64,000 bases of DNA from NCBI GenBank assembly GCA_013297875.1, contig JAAFIW010000021.1, forward strand, positions 1 through 64,000, in the 5' to 3' direction. Made by a program: the position numbers and the translations under genes. Below the pieces are notes generated by a model. That model searched no databases and was not told the origin of the DNA. It was given only the letters and a program-made list of their open reading frames with translations. The first letter of the stretch is position 1. The number at the start of each line of letters is the position of its first letter. Source of the stretch: Comamonadaceae bacterium (GTDB taxonomy: Bacteria; Pseudomonadota; Gammaproteobacteria; Burkholderiales; Burkholderiaceae_C). Positions 18,027 to 26,858 of the stretch are shown piece by piece.

Positions 18027-18983
18027 TTACTGTGCCGGCACCAGAAAATCCCGGCTGATGCGAGCACCCAGTTCATTGACCTGGTTCAAGAACTGCGTCA
18101 AAAACGCATGCAGGCCGGTGGCCAGAATCTCGTCGATGTGGCCGTATTGCAGATCGGCACGCAGTTTGCCCGCCCGGCGCTGCGTTTCCTGTGACTGGTC
18201 GTTGGCCACCATGGCCAGGTTGCTGACCACCTCGTTCAGGCTGGCATGCAGCGAGCGCGGCATATCGGGGCGCAGGATCAGCAGGTCGGCCACGCGCTCG
18301 GGCTTGATCACGTCGCGGTAGACCTTGCGGTAGATCTCAAAGGCACTCACGCTGCGCAAAATCGCGCTCCAGTGGTAGAAGTCGTACTCCTGGTCTTTCT
18401 CGTTGGCGTTGCCAAAAAAGTCGCTTTGCACCGCGTGGAACTTCACATCGACCAGGCGAGCGGTGTTGTCGGCCCGCTCCAGGAAGGTGCCCAGGCGCAT
18501 GAAGTACAAAGCCTCGTCCATCAGCATGGTGCCCACCGTTACCCCGCGCGACAGGTGCGAACGGAACTTGACCCATTCAAAAAACTGGCCGGGGTCTTGC
18601 TCAAACTCGTGGTTTTTCAGCATGCGGTTGACTTCCAGCCAGGTCTGGTTCTGCGTCTCCCAGGCCTCAGTGGTCAACGAGCCGCGCACCGCCCGTGCGT
18701 TCTCGCGCGCCGAACGCAGGCACGACACGATGGACGAGGGGTTGCCTTCGTCCTTGACCATGAACTCCATGACCTTGCTGGGCTTGATGTCGCCATGCTT
18801 TTCCTGATAGGCGGGTAGCAACTCGCTGATCGACAGCAAGCCCTGCCAGCCCACCTGGGCCACAGCGGCCGATTGCGGCAGCAGCGAGGTCTGGTAGTTC
18901 ACATCCAGCATGCGGGCGGTGTTTTCGGCCCGCTCGGTGTAGCGAGACATCCAGAACAGGTGATCGGCGGTGCGGCTTAGCAT
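18027..18983 (-). CDS. Alpha-E domain-containing protein
   Basis: A 318-aa all-helical protein of the alpha-E family (DUF403). The start at 18983 gives the family opening MLSRTADHLFWMSRYTERAE; an ATG 11 codons upstream has no family support. Other conserved segments are NARAVRGSLTTEAWE and MRLGTFLERADNTARLVDVK. These proteins nearly always sit next to a circularly permuted ATP-grasp gene, as here (the partner is upstream on the same strand), and often a transglutaminase-like gene. The joint function is unproven; a peptide ligation or modification role has been proposed on the basis of the ATP-grasp fold. Confidence 0.92.
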   Translation of the reverse strand: MLSRTADHLFWMSRYTERAENTARMLDVNYQTSLLPQSAAVAQVGWQGLLSISELLPAYQEKHGDIKPSKVMEFMVKDEGNPSSIVSCLRSARENARAVRGSLTTEAWETQNQTWLEVNRMLKNHEFEQDPGQFFEWVKFRSHLSRGVTVGTMLMDEALYFMRLGTFLERADNTARLVDVKFHAVQSDFFGNANEKDQEYDFYHWSAILRSVSAFEIYRKVYRDVIKPERVADLLILRPDMPRSLHASLNEVVSNLAMVANDQSQETQRRAGKLRADLQYGHIDEILATGLHAFLTQFLNQVNELGARISRDFLVPAQ

Positions 18984-19012
18984 GGTTGGGCCTTTGGGGA
19001 TAGGGGGCGGGT

Positions 19013-19130
19013 GCAAGGACGCAGAGGCCGCGAAAACTGCGCGAAGGACGCGAAAAAACAGCCAAGAGTTTTATGAATTCCTTTCGCGTCCTTCGCGTAC
19101 TTTCGCGCCCTTCGCGTCCGGTCAAGTCCG
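19013..19130 (+). repeat. GCGAAGGACGCG-type palindromic repeat, copy A
   Basis: A 118-bp element made of GCGAAGGACGCGAAA boxes on the left and their complement TTTCGCGTCCTTCGCGT on the right, ending GGTCAAGTCCG. A 130-bp relative with the same order and ends is at 50072-50201. It separates the ATP-grasp gene from the alpha-E gene, so a transcript through both would carry this long hairpin. Confidence 0.8.
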
Positions 19131-19146
19131 TATTTATGGGTCATGC

Positions 19147-20631
19147 TCAAACTTCCAATATCCACGTGTCTTTTGTTCCCCCACCCTGCGACGAGTTGAC
19201 GACCAGGGAGCCTTCTTTCAACGCCACGCGCGTGAGGCCGCCGGGCACCATTTGCACCTCTTTGCCGCTGAGCACAAACGGGCGCAAATCGATGTGGCGC
19301 GGGGCAATACCACTTTCCACATAGGTGGGGCAGCTGGACAGGCTGAGCGTGGGCTGGGCAATGTAGCCGTCGGGGTTGGCGATCACCGCCTTTTTGAAGT
19401 CTTCAACCTCGGCAGCCGTGGACGCGGGCCCGACCAGCATGCCGTAGCCACCGGCACCATGCACCTCTTTGACCACCAGGTCTTTCATGTTGGCCAGCAC
19501 GTATTTCAATTCGTCAGGCTTGCGGCACATGTAGGTGGGCACGTTGTTCAAAATCGGTTTTTCGCCCAGGTAAAACTCGATCATCTGCGGCACATAGGGG
19601 TAGATGGATTTGTCGTCGGCCACGCCGGTGCCCACCGCATTGCAGATGGTCACGTTGCCGGCGCGGTAGACATCCAGCAGGCCCGCGCAGCCCAGGGTGG
19701 ATGTTGATCGGAACACCTTGGGATCCAGAAAATCGTCGTCGACCCGTCGGTAAATCACATCGACCCGCTTGGGGCCGCGGGTGGTGCGCATGTAAACGAA
19801 GTTGTCTTTGACAAACAGGTCTTGCCCTTCAACCAGCTCAATGCCCATTTGCTGCGCCAAAAATGCATGCTCAAAGTAGGCGCTGTTGTACATGCCCGGC
19901 GTGAGTACCACCACCGTGGGCTCGGCCGTGGTGGCGGGCGATGAGGCACGCAGGGTCTCCAGCAGCAGGTCCGGGTAGTGTGCCACCGGTGCCACGCGGT
20001 GCTGGCTGAACAGGTCGGGAAACAGCCGCATCATCATCTTGCGGTCTTCCAACATGTAGCTGACGCCGCTGGGCACCCGCAGGTTGTCTTCCAGCACGTA
20101 GTACTCGCCTTCGCCTTTCGCATTGGGCGCACGCACGATATCTACGCCGGCAATGTGCGAATACACGTTGTGCGGCACGTTCACACCCATCATTTCGGGT
20201 CGAAACTGCGCATTGTTCAGCACCTGCTCGGCCGGTACCAAGCCAGCTTTGATGATTTCCTGACCGTGATACACGTCGTGTATGAACCGGTTCAGCGCGG
20301 TGACGCGTTGCACCAAGCCTTTTTGCATGCTCGCCCATTCGTGAGCCGGAATGATGCGGGGAATCAGATCAAACGGAATCAGGCGCTCGGTGCCCGAGCC
20401 GTCTTCGTCTTTGGCACCGTAGACCGCAAAGGTAATGCCCACGCGGCGAAAAATCATCTCCGCCTCATCCCGCCGGGCGCGCATCGCCGCGTCACTCTGG
20501 CGGGCCAGCCACTGGGCATAGTTTTCATAGTGCGCCCGTACACCCTGGCTCTGAAACTGGCCGCCAGGGCCTTGGGACTGCGATTGGCCAGCGCCCTGTG
20601 CCTGGGAATACATCTCATCAAATTTGTGCAT
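19147..20631 (-). CDS. Circularly permuted type 2 ATP-grasp protein
   Basis: A 494-aa predicted ligase with a circularly permuted ATP-grasp fold (DUF404/407). The start at 20631 (MHKFDEMYSQ) follows AGGAG by 8 bases. Conserved segments include RRVGITFAVYG, PRIIPAHEW, the AGVDIVRA and VLEDNLRVPSGVSYMLE stretches, RTTRGPKRVDVIYRRVDDDFLD, NAVGTGVADDKSIYPYVP and the C-terminal KEVHGAGGYGML and LRPFVLSG. It is probably an amide- or peptide-forming enzyme using ATP and an acyl-phosphate intermediate. The alpha-E protein gene lies downstream. No transglutaminase or Ntn-hydrolase partner is present. Confidence 0.93.
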   Translation of the reverse strand: MHKFDEMYSQAQGAGQSQSQGPGGQFQSQGVRAHYENYAQWLARQSDAAMRARRDEAEMIFRRVGITFAVYGAKDEDGSGTERLIPFDLIPRIIPAHEWASMQKGLVQRVTALNRFIHDVYHGQEIIKAGLVPAEQVLNNAQFRPEMMGVNVPHNVYSHIAGVDIVRAPNAKGEGEYYVLEDNLRVPSGVSYMLEDRKMMMRLFPDLFSQHRVAPVAHYPDLLLETLRASSPATTAEPTVVVLTPGMYNSAYFEHAFLAQQMGIELVEGQDLFVKDNFVYMRTTRGPKRVDVIYRRVDDDFLDPKVFRSTSTLGCAGLLDVYRAGNVTICNAVGTGVADDKSIYPYVPQMIEFYLGEKPILNNVPTYMCRKPDELKYVLANMKDLVVKEVHGAGGYGMLVGPASTAAEVEDFKKAVIANPDGYIAQPTLSLSSCPTYVESGIAPRHIDLRPFVLSGKEVQMVPGGLTRVALKEGSLVVNSSQGGGTKDTWILEV

Positions 20632-20680
20632 GCTCACATCTCCTGACAACAGCATAGCAACTTACGCGCCACTACCCGCG

Positions 20681-20719
20681 TAAAAAAACCCCAACACCGG
20701 CCAGCAGTGCTTGGGGTTT
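20681..20719 (-). terminator. Rho-independent terminator after the lipoprotein GDPD gene
   Basis: On the minus strand, AAACCCCAA and TTGGGGTTT form the stem with a 16-base loop, and the right arm runs into a seven-T tract. It lies 20-60 bases after the stop at 20742 and directly before the ATP-grasp gene, insulating the two. Confidence 0.85.
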
Positions 20720-20741
20720 CGAGGCAAAGCCTACGCGCTTA

Positions 20742-21920
20742 TCAGCGTGCCGACAAAGCGGTGTCCGGGAAATCGCTGAACAAACCGTCTACGCCGAGTT
20801 TGTAGTACAGCTGGTATTCCGCCTTGGGGTCGCCCTTGAAGTCAGACGCCAGGCGGGTCGGCTCGTTGCGGAAGGTGAAGGCGTGCACGATCAGGCCTTC
20901 AGCGTGGGCATTTTTCACCACGTCGCTGGGAGGCATCATCACGCGGTCGCGCTGATCAATTTTTCCGTCACCGTTTAAATCCATCGGCTTGCCGTCAGCC
21001 CCGTTGTTGAACTTCCACGAGATCAAATACGGCTTCCACGGGCCAATGCCGTCGGCATAGGTCTTGATTTCTTTCAAGCCCGCTGGTGTGAGCATGGTGG
21101 CGAAGGTGCGCGGGTCTCTGGCCACCGCAAAGTCATAGGGCTTGTCGTAAGGCGCTACCAGAGCAATCGAACCATCGGCATTCACATCGTCCGCATCAAT
21201 CAACTGCACGATGCGCACCTGGGTGCGGGCGCGCAGGTACTTCAGATTGGCCACTTCAAACGACTGAATGATCACCGGCGAGGCCTTGGTGGTGTAGCCA
21301 TTTTTGGCCAGGATGGCCAGCAAGCGGTCTTCCAGGCTCAGGTTGATGCTGTTGTGAAAGGTGGGGTGCTTGGTTTCCGGGTACACGCCCACAGTGCGGT
21401 TGACCCTGGCACCTTCGGTCTTGGCCAACTCAATGACTTCTTCAAACGTGGGAATGCGGTAGCGCGTGTTTTGCGTCTGGTCGCGCTCGGCCACAGGCTG
21501 CTTGGCAAACAGGGTTTTGATCTCGGCCAGCGTGAAGTCCGACGCAAACCAGCCTTCCTCCTCCACCCCATCCACCACTTTTTTGGTCTTGCGCGCGGCA
21601 TATTCAGCGCGTGTTGACACATCGGTGGTACTGGTGATGTTGGGCTCGTGGCGGGCAATCAGCACGCCGTCTTTGGTGGCCACCAGGTCAGGCTCCACAA
21701 AGTCAGCGCCCAACTCGATGGCGCGCTTGTAAGACTCCAGCGTGTGCTCGGGCAGGTAGCCGCTGGCGCCGCGGTGGCCAATGACCAACGGGAGTTGGCC
21801 GCTCAGCGTGGGGTATTTAGCAACGGGTGCTGTTGCAATAGCATCGTCGCCGCCGCAAGCGGCCAGGGCCGCCAGCGCCAAAGCCGACACAGCCAGTACA
21901 CGGGTGGTTTGATTCATCAT
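20742..21920 (-). CDS. glpQ: Glycerophosphodiester phosphodiesterase, lipoprotein (GlpQ-like)
   Basis: A 392-aa enzyme that splits glycerophosphodiesters from phospholipid turnover into glycerol-3-phosphate and an alcohol. The N-terminus is a lipoprotein signal with lipobox LAAC at 19-22, so it is anchored in the envelope. GDPD motifs are [13 protein letters not shown] (catalytic His-Arg and Glu) and [10 protein letters not shown] with a later RHEPNI. GGAG lies 6 bases before the first of two adjacent ATGs. A hydrophilic insert ([13 protein letters not shown]) resembles an EF-hand-like calcium loop, in keeping with the calcium need of GlpQ. A clear terminator follows. Confidence 0.92.
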   Translation of the reverse strand: MMNQTTRVLAVSALALAALAACGGDDAIATAPVAKYPTLSGQLPLVIGHRGASGYLPEHTLESYKRAIELGADFVEPDLVATKDGVLIARHEPNITSTTDVSTRAEYAARKTKKVVDGVEEEGWFASDFTLAEIKTLFAKQPVAERDQTQNTRYRIPTFEEVIELAKTEGARVNRTVGVYPETKHPTFHNSINLSLEDRLLAILAKNGYTTKASPVIIQSFEVANLKYLRARTQVRIVQLIDADDVNADGSIALVAPYDKPYDFAVARDPRTFATMLTPAGLKEIKTYADGIGPWKPYLISWKFNNGADGKPMDLNGDGKIDQRDRVMMPPSDVVKNAHAEGLIVHAFTFRNEPTRLASDFKGDPKAEYQLYYKLGVDGLFSDFPDTALSAR

Positions 21921-21975
21921 TCAGAGCTCCAGTTATTGATCTCTTCCAAATTCACGACAGTGAATTGGACTGTTT

Positions 21976-22015
21976 TCACCCTCTCCCTCCGGGAGAGGGC
22001 TGGGGTGAGGGATTG
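21976..22015. repeat. CCCTCTCCC-type extragenic palindrome
   Basis: CCCTCTCCCTCCGGGAGAGGG forms a hairpin followed by CTGGGGTGAGGG. This repeat type is common between genes in many proteobacteria. It lies upstream of the GDPD lipoprotein gene, in the 21921-22375 gap. Confidence 0.6.
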
Positions 22016-22094
22016 AGCGTTCAGCCGTCATGTTTTTTGAAACGCTCGATAGTTTTGTTGCCAAAAGGCACGCAACCGTAGGCCCTGGATATGA

Positions 22095-22118
22095 CAGTTG
22101 CGCGACACGCGGCAACTG
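22095..22118. promoter_or_regulatory. Candidate operator palindrome
   Basis: CAGTTGC and GCAACTG are exact inverted 7-mers with a 10-base spacer, located in the gap between the divergent GDPD lipoprotein and DUF1439 genes. The spacing fits binding of a dimeric regulator on one face of the helix. No regulator can be named. Confidence 0.3.
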
Positions 22119-22169
22119 CATCGTTATCAACGGTTAACTGTGACAACGGCCAGCGCAGATTAAATTGGT

Positions 22170-22228
22170 ATCAAATCGACTTTCAGCCCACGTAAATATT
22201 GATCAAGAAGCTATAGTTTTCATAGTAA
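22170..22228 (+). repeat. Dispersed repeat, copy 4 (degenerate)
   Basis: Shows TCAGCCCACGTAAAT, then ATTGATCAAGAAGCTATA with two changes in the core, and closing ATAGTA. It is an older or decayed copy in the GDPD-DUF1439 gap. Confidence 0.6.
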
Positions 22229-22336
22229 AAACGGGTTGCCCCTATCCACAGATAGCGAATCAACCCTTGCCGCTCGCCACCACTCATCAGCTGAATGGCT
22301 TTTGTTCCAAAACACCTTCTTGTGCAAATCCAGAGC

Positions 22337-22365
22337 GGACAAGCAGCTATGAATAAAATAGCATC
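22337..22365 (+). repeat. Dispersed repeat, copy 5 (partial)
   Basis: Only the right half is clear: CAAGCAGCTATGAATAAAATAGCATC. It lies just before the chosen start of the DUF1439 lipoprotein and within the untranslated leader. Confidence 0.55.
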
Positions 22366-22375
22366 TTCATCTTTT

Positions 22376-22960
22376 ATGAAACCGAATTCACCCTCGGCCC
22401 AGCGCATGCCACACCGCTTGACCCTCGCCTTGCTCACCGTGATCTCCCTGCTGACCGGCTGCGGCATCAGCGATGGCAAGCTGACGTTGGATTTTTCACC
22501 GCAGCAGATTCAAGAGGCCATTGCGCCGAAGTTTCCGGTGGAGAACTGCCCGCTGCCGCTGACCTGCATCAAGCTGCAAAACCCGAAAATCAGCCTGCCC
22601 GAGGGCGCAGACCGCATTCAGCTAGGGTTTGATGGCATCGTGACGCTGGCGCAGCAGCCACTGACTGGCACCGTGGTGGTATCGGCCAAGCCGCGCTACC
22701 AGAGCACCACCGGTGAAATTTTTCTGGACGACTCCCAGATTCAGGACATTCAACTGGCGGGTGTGCCGCCGCGCAGCCTGGCCTTGATTAAGCAATACGG
22801 CGCGCCCCTGATGCAGCAAGCCCTGCAACGCTCGCCGATTTACAGCTTCAAAAACGCCCAGGCTGAAAAAATTGCCCGCATGGGCATTGCCGATGTGAAG
22901 GTGCAAAGCGGCAAACTGCGGGTGGTGCTGGATCCTTCGCTGTCTCAGGGTCCGAAATGA
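22376..22960 (+). CDS. DUF1439 (YceB-like) lipoprotein
   Basis: A roughly 194-aa envelope lipoprotein. The start is uncertain: ATG at 22376 gives a basic N-terminus, ATG at 22406 gives the shortest signal peptide (MPHRLTLALLTVISLLTGC); the frame is open back to 22295, but that part overlaps a dispersed repeat. The lipobox LLTGC places the lipid at C29 (counting from 22376). The rest matches the DUF1439 pattern: LTLDFSPQQIQEAI, the FDGIVTLAQQPLTG strand and QDIQLAGVPPR. Family members bind hydrophobic ligands in a TULIP-like fold by structure prediction. It overlaps ugpQ by 4 bases (ATGA). Confidence 0.82.
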   Translation: MKPNSPSAQRMPHRLTLALLTVISLLTGCGISDGKLTLDFSPQQIQEAIAPKFPVENCPLPLTCIKLQNPKISLPEGADRIQLGFDGIVTLAQQPLTGTVVVSAKPRYQSTTGEIFLDDSQIQDIQLAGVPPRSLALIKQYGAPLMQQALQRSPIYSFKNAQAEKIARMGIADVKVQSGKLRVVLDPSLSQGPK

Positions 22961-23733
22961 CACAAGAAACCCTTTGGCCCTATCCCCGCTGGATAGCCCA
23001 CCGCGGCGCTGGCAAGTTGGCCCCTGAAAACACCCTGGCCGCCTTTCGCCTGGGCGCACAGCACGGCCACCGCATGTTTGAGTGTGATGTGAAACTGTCA
23101 GCCGATGAAGTGCCGTTTTTGTTGCACGACAGCACATTGCAGCGCACCACCACCGGCCACGGCACGGCGGGTGAACACAGCTGGGCCAGCTTGTCGCAGC
23201 TGGACGCGGGTAGCTGGCATAGTCGCTCGTTCGCAGGCGAGCCCCTGCCCACGCTGACCCACATCGCCCACTTCTGTCTGGCCAACGGCCATTTGCTGAA
23301 CATTGAAATCAAGCCCACGCCGGGCCTTGAGCACCGCACCGGCCAGGTGGTAGCGACCCACGCCGCCGCGCTGTGGGCCCATGCGGCTGTGCCGCCGCTG
23401 CTCACCTCATTTAGCCCCGAGTCGCTGCAAGGCGCGATGGAATCTGCCCCCCAGCTACCACGCGGCCTGCTGCTGGACACGCTGTGGACCGGCTGGCTGG
23501 AAACTGCCCTGATCCTGGGCTGCCAGGCCATCGTGTGCAACCACGCGTTGTGGAATACGTCGAGCGTCACACAAGCCAAAAGCGCGGGCTTTCGCTGTTT
23601 GAGCTACACGGTGAACGACGAATGGGCGGCGCAGCGGCTGATTGATTTGGGTACCGATGGAATCATCACGGATCGGGTGGATTTGTTTGCACCCGAAAGC
23701 CGCTGCGATTTTTATTCGCTACAAAATAGATAG
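22957..23733 (+). CDS. ugpQ: Cytoplasmic glycerophosphodiester phosphodiesterase
   Basis: A 258-aa GDPD without signal peptide, matching UgpQ: WIAHRGAGKLAPENTLAAF carries the catalytic His-Arg and Glu, followed by FECDVKLSADEVPFLLHD and LNIEIKPTPG. It converts imported or internal glycerophosphodiesters to glycerol-3-phosphate. It is translationally coupled to the DUF1439 gene (ATGA overlap). The last codons (SLQNR and stop) are written by a dispersed repeat at 23717-23780, so the original C-terminus may have been changed. Confidence 0.92.
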   Translation: MTQETLWPYPRWIAHRGAGKLAPENTLAAFRLGAQHGHRMFECDVKLSADEVPFLLHDSTLQRTTTGHGTAGEHSWASLSQLDAGSWHSRSFAGEPLPTLTHIAHFCLANGHLLNIEIKPTPGLEHRTGQVVATHAAALWAHAAVPPLLTSFSPESLQGAMESAPQLPRGLLLDTLWTGWLETALILGCQAIVCNHALWNTSSVTQAKSAGFRCLSYTVNDEWAAQRLIDLGTDGIITDRVDLFAPESRCDFYSLQNR

Positions 23734-23780
23734 CTGCTCGAGCAATAAATATATGGGCTGATGGCCGTTTTGGCTTAATT
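23717..23780 (-). repeat. Dispersed Comamonadaceae-type repeat, copy 6, entering ugpQ
   Basis: A full copy (GCTACAAAATAGATAGCTG..., TGGGCTGATGGCCGTTTTGGCTT). Its closing arm overlaps the final five codons of ugpQ and provides the TAG stop. Confidence 0.9.
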
Positions 23781-24707
23781 TGAGACCTTGCGCAGGTGGC
23801 TGCCGACTGAAACACGCTCACGCTGTGCGGGTCTTGTCGATACACCATGCTGCTCGATAAACCCCGACACCCACGCCAACTGCTGCTGCACATTCAAGGC
23901 TGGCGCGTGCCCGCAGCCGGGCACTTCAATGACTTGCAGCAGCCCGCGTGATCCGGGGCCGCGGGTTTGCATCTCGTGCGTGGTTTCGCCCAGCACCAGG
24001 TCAGACAACTGCCCGCGCAGGCACAGCACGGGAATATCCAGTGCGTCCCAGTGCTGCCAGTTGGTGTAGTCGTCGGGGTGGTGGTGAAACTGGGCGGCGA
24101 TGGCGGGGTCGTAATGGGGGGTGACCTGGCCGTTGGGCAGGCGGCGGGTGGAGGTTTCGGTCAAGCGGCACCACTGCGCATCGCTCAGCCAGCCAAAGGG
24201 TTGGTAGACCTGGCGGAAGAACTGCTCGAGCTGGACCATGGTGTCAAACGCGGGGGGTGTACCGGCGTAGGCCTTGATGCGGTCCACGGCGGGCGCTGCC
24301 AGCTCGGGTGCGTTGTCGTTGAGCACCAGTGACTGGATGCGGCCTTTCAGGCTGTGTGCGCCAAGGCCCGAGGCGGCCACCATGCCAATGGCTCCGCCCA
24401 TCGATGTGCCGACCCAATGCGCTTGTGCAATGCCCAAACCGTCAAAAAGCTCCAAAGCAATACGGGCGTAAAACGCCAGTTGGTATTCATTGACCGGGTC
24501 GGGGCTCCACTGGCTCAGGCCACGGCCGATCATGTCGGGGCAGATCACGCGGTAGCGGCTGCTCAGGTGCTGGGCCAGCTCGTCCATGTCGCGCCCGGTG
24601 CGGGCAAGGCCGTGCCAGGCCACCACCACCGGGCTGGTGGGTTTGCCCCATTCCGTGAAGTGAATCTCGCGCCCGGCGCAGGTCAGGTAGTGGGAGCTGT
24701 AAGACAT
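23775..24707 (-). CDS. Alpha/beta hydrolase, last gene of the PHB cluster
   Basis: A 310-aa cytoplasmic hydrolase with a complete alpha/beta-hydrolase core: oxyanion region WHGLARTGRD at 31-40, PDMIGRGLS at 58-65, the nucleophile elbow GTSMGG with Ser102, an acid candidate in LRGQLSDLV and the catalytic His in CGHAPALN. It has no signal peptide. It follows the 3-hydroxybutyrate-oligomer hydrolase gene by 35 bp on the same strand, which suggests an intracellular esterase acting on a product of that pathway, possibly 3-hydroxybutyrate dimers. The substrate is inferred from context only. Confidence 0.85.
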   Translation of the reverse strand: MSYSSHYLTCAGREIHFTEWGKPTSPVVVAWHGLARTGRDMDELAQHLSSRYRVICPDMIGRGLSQWSPDPVNEYQLAFYARIALELFDGLGIAQAHWVGTSMGGAIGMVAASGLGAHSLKGRIQSLVLNDNAPELAAPAVDRIKAYAGTPPAFDTMVQLEQFFRQVYQPFGWLSDAQWCRLTETSTRRLPNGQVTPHYDPAIAAQFHHHPDDYTNWQHWDALDIPVLCLRGQLSDLVLGETTHEMQTRGPGSRGLLQVIEVPGCGHAPALNVQQQLAWVSGFIEQHGVSTRPAQRERVSVGSHLRKVSN

Positions 24708-24742
24708 GGCTGCGCCCGGCAGGAGCTGTGAACGACTGAAAC

Positions 24743-26836
24743 TCAGTCTGGAATTTGAACGCTGTTGGTGCCAAACACCAGGGCATCGGCCGCGCCTGGC
24801 GACGGGTTGAACGCCGGTACGTTGGCCGCCGTGATGGCCGGTGCAGCGCCTGCCGTGCCGCCACGCGGCGTGGTGCGCACCACCTGGCTGGGGGGCAGGG
24901 CCTTGCCGGTTTTCAGGTGGTCGTACACGGCGTCCAGCGCGCGGTTCAGGTACACATGCAGGGGCACATAGCGGCTGTCGTAGCCGGGCAGCACGGTGGG
25001 CAGGCCGATGAAGCCATCAAAGTGCTGGGCGTTGGTCACTTCCATGTAGCTCAGGCGGCTGGCGCTGCCTTCCACGGTTTTGTTTAAAGCGGCATAGGGG
25101 CGCGAGGTGTGGTTGACCGGCAGCAGAGCATCTGCCCGGCCATGCACGATGACGGTGGGTTTGCCGCGCAGGTTGCCGTTGCGGCGGGTTTCGTCCAGGC
25201 CGGTTTGGAAGCGTTGGGCCATGGGCGTGCTGCCTGTCAGCAGGTTGCGCAGGCACAGCGCACCGTCCAGGTTCCAGTCGGCCACACCGGCTGCGTTGAA
25301 CGACAAAAAGTCGCGCGAGGGGCCAAACCGGCTGTTGTTGTTCACCAAGTTCACCCCGCTGGACGGTGGCACGCCGTTGCCGCTGGCAAACATGCCTGCC
25401 AGGGCGGCAGGGGCCAGGGGTGTGATGGCACCGGTGGCGGTGGTGGCGCCGTAGCTGAAGCCGCACAGGTTGTCACGCACGCTGGCGCGGGCCAGCGAGT
25501 TGGCAAAGGTCACGGCCACGGCTGGGGCCACTTCAAAGCCGATGTGCGAGGGGTGCAGCACGGCGGCTTCTGCCTCCCAGCCGTAGGCCTGCAGCTTTTG
25601 CAATGACTCTTCGGCCTGAGCTGCCGTGGTCGTGGCAGTTAGCAAGCCCTGGGCTTGCAAGGCAGCACAGCGGTTGGGTGCGACGGGGAAGGCGGGCAGC
25701 GCAAAGCTGCCCGCGTAGCCTGCGGCAAAGGGGCCGCTGGCTATCGACGGTGCCAAGGCGGCGCAGGCCTGAAACAGGTTGGCATAGGTGGTGAAGTCCA
25801 CCAGGGTTTTGCCATTCACCGCCACAGCGGTATTGCCACGGCGCACGGTGATGCTGGGGCTGGCGGGCATTTCAACTGCGGGCTCAGACACCGCCACGCC
25901 GCTGATCAGGCCTTGCGTGTCCTGCTCGGCAGCCGCCACCGCTGCACCGCCACCGTTGGAAATGCTGGAGGCGATCACGATGGTGTTGCCAGGGTTCAGG
26001 TTCCTGAACCGTTCGTTGAGCACGTAGTACGCAAACTCCACCGCTTGCAGCGTGTTGCGGCCCCAGTCTTTCTCGGCGTTCTGGCCGGAGTGGGCGTGTT
26101 TGAACGCAAAGCGATTGGGGCTGGCGGTGTTGAAGCTGGCCAGGTCATTGGCCGACAGGCCCGCGTTGAAAGCTGCCGTTTTGCCGGCGGCTGTGGCACC
26201 AGCGCGGGTGCCGTCGATCAGGGGCACGGTGTCGTTTTGCAGGTCGTGTGCGGCACCGCCGGTGCCCTTGTCGGTGTAGGCCACCGCGCAGCCGCGTTTC
26301 AGACCCCACTCGCCGGTGGAAATACCGCCATACACGCCGCGCGAGCCTGACGAGGTGGCCGTGATGATGCAGGCGTTGGCCGGGTTGAAGGTGCTGGGGA
26401 TTTGCACCATCAGGGTCACGTTTTTCTGGCCGGTGCCGTCGTCGCTGTAGGCAATGAATTCCGTGCCGGCCACCTTGCCTTCCGAGGTAGTGACGTTGCC
26501 TGCAGCGTCCACGTTGGGGCCATACAAAGTGCCATAGCCACCGGCGGCCGTCATGTCCAGCAGGGCGCGGTAATTGGTGTGAATGGCGGTGCGGCGCAGC
26601 TCGGCGGCGGTGGGGCGCAAGGGGTCGGCGTAGGCGGGTGGCAAGGGTGCGGCCAGGCCGGTTCGGCCCAGGCCTGCGGTGAGCAAGTCGTCGCTGTTGC
26701 CGTCGTAAGTGGTTTGAACAATGCTGCCCACGAAGCTGGGCTTGATGTTGGGCGGCGGCACCGGGTTGTCGCCGCTGTCACCGCAAGCGGCCAGCAGAGC
26801 CAAAGAAGCCGAAAAAAGCACCGAAAAGCGGGTCAT
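24743..26836 (-). CDS. D-(-)-3-hydroxybutyrate oligomer hydrolase, lipoprotein
   Basis: A 697-aa enzyme of the 3HB-oligomer hydrolase family, which cleaves dimers and short oligomers of 3-hydroxybutyrate released by PHB depolymerases. The start at 26836 (MTRFSVLFSASLALLAAC) follows AGGAG; the open frame further upstream runs into livM. A lipobox LAAC (Cys18) predicts membrane anchoring. The candidate nucleophile is Ser293 in ISNGGGAAV. Other segments are SSGSRGVYGG, GWEAEAAVLHPSHIGFEVAPAVAV and VIVHGRADALLPVNHTSRPY, the last with a likely Asp of the triad. It is 22 bp after livM, in the same operon. Confidence 0.9.
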   Translation of the reverse strand: MTRFSVLFSASLALLAACGDSGDNPVPPPNIKPSFVGSIVQTTYDGNSDDLLTAGLGRTGLAAPLPPAYADPLRPTAAELRRTAIHTNYRALLDMTAAGGYGTLYGPNVDAAGNVTTSEGKVAGTEFIAYSDDGTGQKNVTLMVQIPSTFNPANACIITATSSGSRGVYGGISTGEWGLKRGCAVAYTDKGTGGAAHDLQNDTVPLIDGTRAGATAAGKTAAFNAGLSANDLASFNTASPNRFAFKHAHSGQNAEKDWGRNTLQAVEFAYYVLNERFRNLNPGNTIVIASSISNGGGAAVAAAEQDTQGLISGVAVSEPAVEMPASPSITVRRGNTAVAVNGKTLVDFTTYANLFQACAALAPSIASGPFAAGYAGSFALPAFPVAPNRCAALQAQGLLTATTTAAQAEESLQKLQAYGWEAEAAVLHPSHIGFEVAPAVAVTFANSLARASVRDNLCGFSYGATTATGAITPLAPAALAGMFASGNGVPPSSGVNLVNNNSRFGPSRDFLSFNAAGVADWNLDGALCLRNLLTGSTPMAQRFQTGLDETRRNGNLRGKPTVIVHGRADALLPVNHTSRPYAALNKTVEGSASRLSYMEVTNAQHFDGFIGLPTVLPGYDSRYVPLHVYLNRALDAVYDHLKTGKALPPSQVVRTTPRGGTAGAAPAITAANVPAFNPSPGAADALVFGTNSVQIPD

Positions 26837-26858
26837 CACAGTCTCCTTCATTTTTGAG

